From contig JAQUWC010000039.1 of the NCBI GenBank assembly GCA_028693085.1, forward strand, positions 1 through 17,816: a stretch of 17,816 nucleotides of DNA. The letters are read 5' to 3'. The notes beneath the pieces were generated by a model that saw nothing but the letters and a program-made list of their open reading frames with translations, did not search any database and had not been told where the DNA came from. Shown here in pieces: positions 8,233 through 17,000 of the stretch. The DNA comes from UBA5266 sp002411545. GTDB lineage: Bacteria > Bacteroidota > Bacteroidia > Bacteroidales > WCHB1-69. Numbering within the stretch: the stretch's first letter is position 1; each line of letters opens with the position of its first letter. The translations under genes and the position numbers were made by a program.

Positions 8233-8261
8233 AATAGAGACACTTAATAAGTATCTCTATT
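8233..8261 (-). terminator. Hairpin between the envelope cassette and greA (terminator or greA leader structure)
   Basis: 13-nt arms (8249-8261 and 8233-8245) enclose a 3-nt loop. On minus-strand RNA all 13 positions pair, including one U-G. On plus-strand RNA the same position would be a C-A mismatch, so the element looks built for minus-strand transcripts. The sequence after it (GTTTAATTAT) is only moderately U-rich. It could end the upstream PorV-like transcript or act in the greA 5' leader. Confidence 0.5.
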
Positions 8262-8316
8262 ATATGTTTTCTATTATTATTAAGAATCCTTTACTACTAT
8301 AAAAGGCCGTTTTAGT

Positions 8317-9420
8317 TTATAATATAATTCTAGCGCCAATTGAATGGCAGCCTTTCCACTGTTGTGTAAAACGATACGCATAATCAATAGCGATACGTGA
8401 TTTTACTTCTTTACCCAGTGGAATTAGAATAGAAGTACCACATGATGGACCGGTATAAACGCTTGTATTAGCTTTCCACATATCGGGTTCTATCGTATAG
8501 CCTCCTCTTACTTGGAAAATGTTCATTAAACTATATTCTATTCCTAAAATAAATTGGTCTTTGGAATAGGCATTGGAAATAAATGAGCCTGCTAATGTAA
8601 TGCGGTGATCTGAATTTTCTCTTGTTATTAATCCATAAGCTTTATTAGCTTTATTACCAAACAAAAAATCATACGATAATCCCAAGCTTAATAATGCAGG
8701 CATTTCATAGGATTGTGAGCGATTGGAGAATGTTTGCAATAAAGTTGAACCTTCGGCATAACCTCTAAAATCCAATCCATCTCCTTTATACGACATAGGT
8801 AAGCCAATGTTCTTTAGGGTAACACCTATTTGAAACTGATCTTGTTTTCCGGTTACATATTGAATTCCGGCATCAATAGCAAATCCCATGGCATTTATAT
8901 CGGCGGTAGTTTCACTTATTAGTTTAACTGTAGCGCCGGCATGTATGGCATCTGAAAATGACTTTGCATAGGATAAACCCAAATTCATAAGCATGGGAGA
9001 AAATGTACCTACTCCACCTTCAGGATTTTCTACGGTAGTTCGTTGAATATCACCAACAGTCATTATGATTGCAGAAATACCTATATTACCTCTATCCTGA
9101 CCCAACGACTGTACAATTCCTAAAGCGTTGATATTGGTTCCAGAGCCATAACAATACAACGTATTTGTATATCCAATTTCAGTTTTTCGAGTAAAAGCCA
9201 TACCGGCAACGTTAGAAAAAGTAGCTTCTATCCCTTTGGTTGCAGCAACACCTACATTACCCCATCCATTACTGGCACCCCATGGGCTAATCAATAAATG
9301 TTGTGCTGCAGCCTGACCCGAACGATCTTTATTACCGGCCTTAGTTGTTTGCATTGCAAAGCATAAACTAACTAATAGGGTTATTGTTAATAATGATTTA
9401 TATGTTCTTTTCATATTCAT
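8317..9420 (-). CDS. PorV/PorQ-family outer-membrane beta-barrel protein
   Basis: This protein of about 367 residues has a signal peptide ('YKSLLTITLLVSLCFAMQ', cut near TKA|G) followed by the PorV-type N-terminal block. That block reads 'GQAAAQHLLISPWGASNG' (about 35-52), 'GNVGVAATKGIEATFSNVAG' (54-73; 'NVAG' where many members have NPAG) and 'TEIGYTNTLY'. Further family-like blocks are 'GTFSPMLMNLGLSYAKSFS' and 'DINAMGFAIDAGIQYVTG'. The rest is amphipathic strand sequence. PorV-type 14-strand barrels act in the T9SS as carriers that bind cargo sorting domains at the OM. Here it directly follows the giant secreted protein, suggesting a cargo-specific partner. ATGs at 9444, 9420 and 9414 are in frame. 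I prefer 9420 or 9414 because the 9444 start would put eight to ten extra hydrophobic residues before the lysine/arginine n-region. Which T9SS role it plays, if any, is inference. Confidence 0.85.
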   Translation of the reverse strand: MNMKRTYKSLLTITLLVSLCFAMQTTKAGNKDRSGQAAAQHLLISPWGASNGWGNVGVAATKGIEATFSNVAGMAFTRKTEIGYTNTLYCYGSGTNINALGIVQSLGQDRGNIGISAIIMTVGDIQRTTVENPEGGVGTFSPMLMNLGLSYAKSFSDAIHAGATVKLISETTADINAMGFAIDAGIQYVTGKQDQFQIGVTLKNIGLPMSYKGDGLDFRGYAEGSTLLQTFSNRSQSYEMPALLSLGLSYDFLFGNKANKAYGLITRENSDHRITLAGSFISNAYSKDQFILGIEYSLMNIFQVRGGYTIEPDMWKANTSVYTGPSCGTSILIPLGKEVKSRIAIDYAYRFTQQWKGCHSIGARIIL

Positions 9421-9450
9421 TATGTTTAATATTATTATAGTCATATTTAA

Positions 9451-12400
9451 TTAAAAAGCATTAACGTCAGTAGGTCTTTGAATACCAAACCACTTCAATG
9501 TTTTGGTCTGTTTAGTTTTAGTATCAGTAATATGAATGAGATATACCCCACCGGCAACCGGAATATCAGCTTCATTTTTAAGATCCCATTCCACATAAGT
9601 TTCGACATTATCTTTCTTTAAGGTTCTAACCAATACGCCGTTTAAAGTATAAATACGAATGGTACAAGCTTTAGGTAAATTTATAAATTTAATACGTGTA
9701 TCTAATTGATCTGCTTCATAAGCCGAACGTGCAAAATAGGGATTAGGAACTACGTTAATCATATCCATGGCTGATTTCACACTATCTACAACATCGCGCA
9801 TAGTTTCCATGCTTTTGGTAGAGAATTTATACCAAGGCATATTTTTATTAACCGGATTCTCAACACCCGTTCCTAAAGATGACGACCACCTTTGATAAGG
9901 ACGAGAAACTCTCAAACGTATGGTGACTTCATTTTCCAACCAATCAAAAGCATCGTTGTAAATAGGAATAGATGTCCACATAATATTTTTATATACCATA
10001 GCTTTATCTCTAATTCTAAGTGTTGGACTTGTACGTTTTTCTGATTGCAATAATAAATCATGTGCCCACTTTCCTTGATCATAGGCCGGACTTATAAAGG
10101 TTTCACTAGTTAATTGCGTTAATTTTGGATTAGATGCATTTGGAGTATATAAATCTTGATGTCCGAATACATAAATATAATGTTGTCCTCCAAATACATA
10201 TCCTGAATTATATATGTTTCTGGTAGGATTAAATATCATGTCTGTTCCATTTTCTTTACTTAACCATGAATTCTCGCCATACATCATATTTAAACGTTCG
10301 CCAGTTTCAATACAGATTGCATATCCTGGAAACCAACCCATTCCGGTATCCGAGACTAAAGTTGCTTCGCTTTCATTACATCCGGGAGCTCCGGTAGGTA
10401 TGCCGTTTTTATCAATAGAAGGCGATTTTCTTAAATTATGTCGCATGGCGTTCCCTATTGTCAATACGTTATCACCACAGATTTCAACAACTGGACATCT
10501 AGTCCATTTACTCTTATCGGGTGTAAGAACAACATCCACGCTATAAAGTTGAGTCATGGTAACAATATGCTGGGATTCTCCTATTCTTTCCACATCTTCT
10601 TTGTTAACATACGCCAGGTCTTCAATTTTTTCGTATCCAAATTGAGGCCCTTCATCATAACGTGATGCCATCGGATAAGGGGCCCACGTACGGTTGATAA
10701 ATTTTTCAAAATTTTCTTCGCCGTCAAACCAACAATATACACCATTACTTACTTGAATACCCTTTTTTAATCTAAATGTGTCGCTAGCTAAAATAGGTTC
10801 ATAATAGTCTTCTTTGCGTGCATTGGAATGATCCCATGAATATCCATCAGCATTACGCATAAAATAATCCTGGTCTTTCGTTTTTCCTGAGCGTATCCAG
10901 TTCAACGGACTCAATTCATCCACATCAGGTACTCCCGATAACCATCTGCGAGTGCTATCTTTAAACGTAATGGATGATGACAAGAAATCAACCGTGGATA
11001 GTAACCAATAATTTGCTTCTGTTTCTGCTAAGAAATCTTTATCCAAAAGTGTGAACTTTTGATTTACAATATTAATGGATAATCCTAAATCTAATAATAG
11101 TTGTTCGTTATTTTGAGAAATAGCTGTTTCAGAGAATATAGTATCTACAACATTTTCTTCGTTCGTATAAATCAACATCCAACGTGTACTGTCTTTAACA
11201 ATAGAATCGTTATCAGGATTATAAAAACGCAAGATATAATCATATCCTTTTACTTTCAAAGGATCAACCACTTTAACAGTAATAGGCCCGTGATTGGCTT
11301 CAAACATTAAAGAATCAGCTTTTCCATTAAGCAATATTTCATCAATGGTTTTTTGCTTATACATCAATATGTTTCCACCGTTTCCTTGACCTTCAAATTG
11401 TGTAATGGGAGGTTGCATGCCATAAGATGCTTGTACTTGTGTTCCGTTTTCTTCCATCACATTTTTATGAGGAATAGCAGTGTAAACTTTAATATTTTTA
11501 TTTCCTGCTAAATAAGGAACTTTTTGTCCGAATAAACCTTCCGGATTATCTGCGTTTGTAGAATATTCTGCAAAATTATTATAAGCATAAGCTATGGCTA
11601 AATAATAATATTTTTTATAATTCACTAAGGGTGCTCCGCTGTTGAATTGGTCACGGGTTAAAATAAATGAATGCTGTATTCCTTCATTGATTCCATTCAC
11701 TTTTTCGACCGGTACCTCTGTTGATACAGTGGCATTATATTCGTAATTGATGATTTGCGACACATCGTTTTTTATATCACATTGATATACTAAAACAGCT
11801 TTGGTGATATCATTTATTTGATCGGCTGTTACAGTTGCATTAGCTAATTGGTAAATTTGATAACCTTCAAATCGATAATATCTATCATAAAACACCGTAT
11901 CATTAAAAGTTTCAGCTGTTGTAATATGAATAAACGTATCTCTACAGTTTGTATAGTTTACGATGGATGAATCATTGGGATCCGGATAAATGGTATCGCA
12001 TACTATTATCGAAAGCGTATCAGTAGAAGTGGTTACAGTTTGTTTAATACGGAAAGAAGGAATAGAATAATCTAATTCCATATAGTCTTCAGGTGTATTT
12101 GTATAATTGTTAGACCCTTGAGTATTCGTAATGAAACATATTAATCGATTATCCATTTCTTTGAATACCAAATCCGGAGCATCGGGACCTTCAATTACTT
12201 TGAAACAACTTTCGAATAAATTTTGACATTTATCATCGACAATTTTCAATAATTCAACCGAAGCCCAAGGTGATCCTGTAGCTCTTGCCCATGGAATACC
12301 TACGGTAATGTAATTTATGGCTCCTTTTTTAAGGGTAAAGGGTCCTGCTGATTGCATAAAACGTCTATCTTCGGGGGTGTTAAGTTCTTTATCTGTCCAA

Positions 12401-13989
12401 TTAGCTACGTTTGGAACTACTCCTCCAGTACCCCAATTACAAGGATCGGTATCACCCGGGAACATAAAATCGCATTCCGGTCCTGTAGTTTTATGTCCAT
12501 TACCTCCGTAACGCATTTTGGTATTATCTTTCCAAATACCTCTTAACATATTATAATATTCCCATGCTTTGGAAGGATCGGAAGTTGGATCGGATTGAGC
12601 AATATTGCTATGATATACAAATCGTCTCATCCCGAAACGTTCATTATCCACTATGCCATCGCCAAAATTTACTCCATTAATTGCTTCTGCTTTTACCAAT
12701 ATATAATCCGTAGTATAGTCTCCTTCTCCTGTTTTATCCCAGGTAAATTGACGTAAATTATCGTGAGCTGTAACAATTTCGCAACTTCCAAACATAGAAG
12801 GACCAAAAATACCATCTCCACTAAAGGATGGGTTATCATAGCCGTCAGGATCTAAATAAGGCCCTTGAAAGAAATCAACTCCGACAGCAGGAGGATTTTC
12901 TCCATAATGAGTAACCAAACCCGTACCATCCACATTGTATCCATTGTAACAATAACCTAATCCACGTTGAACGTCACAACCGATGTAGTCATCTTTTGCA
13001 TATCCTAAGTCAGGGTCAACCCATTGACTAAAATAAGTTTCTGTTAATTCATAAGAAGAACGATTAATGATTTCATATGAATAGAAAGTCATATTATTGA
13101 GTTCGTCATTCGTAGCGAAAGCAAATGCTTGTCCTCTAATTTCCAATCCGATAGGAGATCCTTTTGTTTCTGTATGTGCAGCCCCTTTATCATTGAATAC
13201 CCACCACAAGGTTTGATCACCTTTTAAGACTTGGTCGGCCATAATTCCACCGGTTGATATACCGTTTTTAGATTCAAAAGTTTGAGGCAATTCACCTTTA
13301 GCGGCTCTAGCTCTATTTTCATCAGTCCACGGACATAATTCGTTATCAAAATCATAATAGGGATAATCTCCTCTTTCGGGAGTATACACACCGTCGCCAT
13401 CAGCATCATAAAAAGGAGCTAAATAATAACTGGGACCTGTATTATCACCGGTATAATTAAAAGGATGAGCGGGCCATTCGCGTATGGAGGTCGGCATTTG
13501 ATAATCGGGGTCGGCATATTTATTTTTATGGTCTAAGGCTGTTTTTTTATGCATGATAAAATGTTTGTCGTAATAACTACAAACGGCTTGATCAATATCG
13601 GCAGTCTTTAAATTCAAAGGACCAGGCCAAAAATCATCGCCTTGTTGGCGGAATCGGATAGCAGCTAATTTTAATTGACCGGTAATATCCATACCTCCGA
13701 TCCACAAAGCAGCCGCAAACATAGAACTGGCTTGTCCGCTTTTAGGCACAACATATCGTGCAATTTCTTTAAACCACATTGAACCACTTGTTTCAATATA
13801 GGCTCTAACATTATTAATGTTTAGCTCGCTTGAACTCGTAGCCGGAAGACATGTCGCGGCCTTTTGAGTAGGCGCATTCGTCTTTCTTATCGGATCTCCC
13901 TTAAAACGTTCTGCTTTTACTAACGGAAAAACTACTAGTAATGATGCTAACACAAACATTACTTTTGCATTTCTATTTATATTTTTCAT
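9451..13989 (-). CDS. Giant secreted/surface protein of a Bacteroidota family, T9SS-like C-terminus, unknown function
   Basis: About 1,512 residues with a signal peptide ('MKNINRNAKVMFVLASLLVV...VKA|E'). An in-frame ATG at 14025 exists, but 13989 gives a normal signal peptide. Blocks that recur in large uncharacterised Bacteroidota proteins are visible. One is 'MFAAALWIGGMDITGQLKLA...GDDFWPGPL' (about 90-125). Another is a Ca2+-loop-like 'FYDADGDGVYTPERGDYPYY' (193-212). A third is 'DPDLGYAKDDYIGCD...GYCYNGYN' (325-352). The last ~100 residues resemble a T9SS CTD: 'VVPNPYFARSAYEAD', 'IRIYTLNGVLVRTLKKD', 'WDLKNEADIPVAGGVYLIHITD'. It continues through 'LKWFGIQRPTDVNAF' instead of stopping at a short basic tail. 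No enzyme motif was recognised. It lies between a TonB-dependent receptor (48 nt upstream) and a PorV-like gene (30 nt downstream), so the three probably work together at the OM. Confidence 0.85.
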   Translation of the reverse strand: MKNINRNAKVMFVLASLLVVFPLVKAERFKGDPIRKTNAPTQKAATCLPATSSSELNINNVRAYIETSGSMWFKEIARYVVPKSGQASSMFAAALWIGGMDITGQLKLAAIRFRQQGDDFWPGPLNLKTADIDQAVCSYYDKHFIMHKKTALDHKNKYADPDYQMPTSIREWPAHPFNYTGDNTGPSYYLAPFYDADGDGVYTPERGDYPYYDFDNELCPWTDENRARAAKGELPQTFESKNGISTGGIMADQVLKGDQTLWWVFNDKGAAHTETKGSPIGLEIRGQAFAFATNDELNNMTFYSYEIINRSSYELTETYFSQWVDPDLGYAKDDYIGCDVQRGLGYCYNGYNVDGTGLVTHYGENPPAVGVDFFQGPYLDPDGYDNPSFSGDGIFGPSMFGSCEIVTAHDNLRQFTWDKTGEGDYTTDYILVKAEAINGVNFGDGIVDNERFGMRRFVYHSNIAQSDPTSDPSKAWEYYNMLRGIWKDNTKMRYGGNGHKTTGPECDFMFPGDTDPCNWGTGGVVPNVANWTDKELNTPEDRRFMQSAGPFTLKKGAINYITVGIPWARATGSPWASVELLKIVDDKCQNLFESCFKVIEGPDAPDLVFKEMDNRLICFITNTQGSNNYTNTPEDYMELDYSIPSFRIKQTVTTSTDTLSIIVCDTIYPDPNDSSIVNYTNCRDTFIHITTAETFNDTVFYDRYYRFEGYQIYQLANATVTADQINDITKAVLVYQCDIKNDVSQIINYEYNATVSTEVPVEKVNGINEGIQHSFILTRDQFNSGAPLVNYKKYYYLAIAYAYNNFAEYSTNADNPEGLFGQKVPYLAGNKNIKVYTAIPHKNVMEENGTQVQASYGMQPPITQFEGQGNGGNILMYKQKTIDEILLNGKADSLMFEANHGPITVKVVDPLKVKGYDYILRFYNPDNDSIVKDSTRWMLIYTNEENVVDTIFSETAISQNNEQLLLDLGLSINIVNQKFTLLDKDFLAETEANYWLLSTVDFLSSSITFKDSTRRWLSGVPDVDELSPLNWIRSGKTKDQDYFMRNADGYSWDHSNARKEDYYEPILASDTFRLKKGIQVSNGVYCWFDGEENFEKFINRTWAPYPMASRYDEGPQFGYEKIEDLAYVNKEDVERIGESQHIVTMTQLYSVDVVLTPDKSKWTRCPVVEICGDNVLTIGNAMRHNLRKSPSIDKNGIPTGAPGCNESEATLVSDTGMGWFPGYAICIETGERLNMMYGENSWLSKENGTDMIFNPTRNIYNSGYVFGGQHYIYVFGHQDLYTPNASNPKLTQLTSETFISPAYDQGKWAHDLLLQSEKRTSPTLRIRDKAMVYKNIMWTSIPIYNDAFDWLENEVTIRLRVSRPYQRWSSSLGTGVENPVNKNMPWYKFSTKSMETMRDVVDSVKSAMDMINVVPNPYFARSAYEADQLDTRIKFINLPKACTIRIYTLNGVLVRTLKKDNVETYVEWDLKNEADIPVAGGVYLIHITDTKTKQTKTLKWFGIQRPTDVNAF

Positions 13990-14037
13990 TGTATTATATT
14001 TTCTTAATGTATTCATATTAAACACTAAATATCTTAA

Positions 14038-17000
14038 TTAAAATTGATATGTAATTCCTAAAACAAATCTTCTGGGATATCCGATTCTTCCCGTTTCCAT
14101 TACTATGGTATAATAATCAATAAATGATTGAGCACTTAACTGGCTATTAATAAAGTTTTGGAAATCTGCATCGGTCAAATATCCATCATCCAATGGATTA
14201 CCGGTATAAGGATAAACACTGGTAATATTTTTGAAATTAAATATATTGTAAATATCTAAATAAACACTAAGTGTCGAGGGCATTTTCCTCGTTTTTTCTT
14301 TGTTTTTTGACGCTAGGACGAATACTCTTTGTATTTTAGCATCACAGGAGAAACTCCAAGGTAATCTCGAGCCATTGATAGACCCCAAAACGGTAGTGGT
14401 TCCTTGACCTGTAACAGATTGAACGGTGCTTGAACGAGTATAGGGGAGACCTGATAAAGCTTGAGCCGATAAATTAAGACTTGTATTTTCTAACCATCTA
14501 ATTTCTTTTGCTTTTCCTGTTTTTTTATTTTCTCTCGTAGATTTAGGTCCTTCTCCATGTCCAAAACCGAAATTCAGGTTTGCATTGATAGCATGTCGAC
14601 GATCGTAGCTAAGGTTATTAAGTGTACGTAAATTGGGTTGTCCGGAAGCAATGATTGCTATGTTGGAAGCAGCCGACGATCCGGTTCCTTTTGCAAATTG
14701 CAAGGTATAGTTCGTTTGAAATTGAACGAATTTTATTCTACGCATTTCTAATCTTATGTTAAAGCCTTGTGTAGTACCAAAGTCAATATTTGTATATGAG
14801 TAATAGGTAAATGGATACGCTTGAGCATAACGATACGCCTGAACATTATCGCGTTTTTCGCTATAATAAGCTGCTAATGTCAAAGCCATGTCTTTTCCTA
14901 TGGCTTGTCTGAACCCAATTTCATAATCTATGCTTTGTGATGGTTTTAAACTGGTATTGCTTATAGTATTCCCTTCTTGTAAAAAGAAATAAGAAATAGG
15001 ACTGGCCATTTGATATTGTCGTTGAGTGGTCACATTATAGTGAGCATAAAACACGGATTGATCAGAGACAGCAAAGGAGAATGATAATCGCGGAGATAAG
15101 GTTATACCACCATTGTCAAAGGTAGGAGTATAATCTTGAAATGCTCTCCAATTCACTTTTGTTTTATTGGATGGTCCAGGCATATCTTTTAAATAAGGGG
15201 TTAGAGCCGTTTCACCTACCGATTGAGCTATATCATTCGGGTCGGTAACGATATTTCCACTGGCATCATACCAAGTATTCCCGTTTCGGTAGGCGGTTAC
15301 TTGCAATTCGTCGGCAGTAGGATCGATAACATACATCACATAATCATCCCCTATACTTCCGGGAACTGTATATCCTTCCACAAAAACATCATTTCTTTGT
15401 TTTACTTCTTTAACGGTGTATGCTTCTCTAAACAAATACATATCTTTAATAACAGGAGTGTTGGCATCAAATACATCCAGACGTAATCCTATATTAAACA
15501 ATAAAGTTTTAATTGAAAATCTATCTTGCATATAAAAGGCCATATAAATAGGTTTAGAGGCTCCTATACTCGGGAGAATTTGACTGGAATCACCATTAAA
15601 CCATTTTTTCATATCTTCCATAGTTAAAGGTTTATTTGTAGTTTTGGTCCCTAAATAATTATATCCGCTATAAGCCACATAATTATTCCCTTCGTTTAAT
15701 AATTCTTCGGCTGAGAACATATCCAAAGAAAAAGTTTCGGGATCATAACTATCTATATCAATCCATTCATCATCGGCAGCTCCTAATTTAGTACGTAGAC
15801 TTTTGTCGAAAGTACTTTGCGATTCATAATTGATAAGTTTATTATAATTAATCGTATCGACAAAAATCCCGTCAATATAAACACCCTTGGCTGTTGTTTC
15901 ATCCAACTCTTCAATATGTGAATTGGCTTTTTGACGCATTAGAGTCCATAATGGTGTTGCACTTAATGAAAAAGATTGCGATATGGATTGTTCGAATTGA
16001 TATCCTAATTCTACTGCATGATCTTTCACATCAAATGATAAATAAGCATTCAAACCTAATTGTTGTCCTTTACTTTTTGAATACTTATCATATCCAACTC
16101 CCGGAGCAGCAAACATGGAATAAGCACTGGTGGGATTTTCACCGTTTAATAATCCGTTGTATTGTTGAATCATTTCATCATAAATATCACGGTATCCATC
16201 TTTTCTCAATTGTTGATAGGCTAATTCCGTATAACGAGCCATGGCAGGATTTTTATCCGAAGCTATAAAAGTATCAACAGGATAATAATAATTTGTTAGG
16301 ACATAGACATCTTCAAAAAAATGTCCATTAATGGTATCGCTACCTATGGTATAATTTTTCTTTTCGGAATGGACAAATTTTCCTATATAACCATAGTCGA
16401 AAATATTATCTCTATGAAATTTATTATAGGTAGAAGTGGTCGATAATTGATAATCGACTTGAATACGGTAGTAAGCATTTTGGAATATAGAACCTGTATC
16501 AGAGGTAAATCGTTGAGTAAAACGAATCATTCCCAATCCACCCAGACTTTCTGTTTCAGGATTATTGGCTGAATTAAATATGGAATTACCCAATGACCAA
16601 GATCTTCCTTTAGAATAGCTAAAACGACCGGACATGATTAAATCAATATTGGCAGGCGTTCTAATATCTAATTTTCCGGTTAATGTTCCTCCATAGCTTT
16701 CGCCATTTTGCACTCTTTTACTGATATCTAATTGATCTTTTGTTATATATGCTATTTCAGGATTCATGGCGGCTGAAGAATTTCCTGCCATAGCCGGACG
16801 TAATGGATTTTCTACAATCTTATCAATAAGGCTTTGCGGAGCTCTATATGTACCTCCTCTAATAATTGAACCCGGGCTATAGGAGCCAAGTCCGGCTATC
16901 ATAAAACCAACACGTCCTCTTTCTTTTTTCTTTTTAGCAGGTTCAGCATCGCTTGCTTTTCGTTTTACTTGCAAGGGACCACTAATAACGACTTGCATAC

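Noticed and set aside
8287..8305. Small inverted repeat CCTTT...AAAGG just after the PorV-like gene
   Set aside because: The stem is only 5 bp with a 9-nt loop and no U-tract, so it is too weak to call a terminator.
10214..10546. Plus-strand open frame of 110 codons inside the giant protein gene
   Set aside because: It is a shadow frame opposite a conserved coding region, with no independent evidence.
14026..14037. Use of the longest reading frame (start at 14025) for the giant protein, and 9444 for the PorV-like protein
   Set aside because: Both longer forms put extra residues before a normal signal peptide n-region. Internal ATGs at 13989 and 9420/9414 fit exported proteins better. Start mapping or N-terminal conservation would decide.
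15894..16268. Plus-strand open frame of 124 codons inside the TonB-receptor gene
   Set aside because: It is antisense to a clearly real gene, has no recognisable domain or signal, and low-GC antisense frames of this size are expected by chance.
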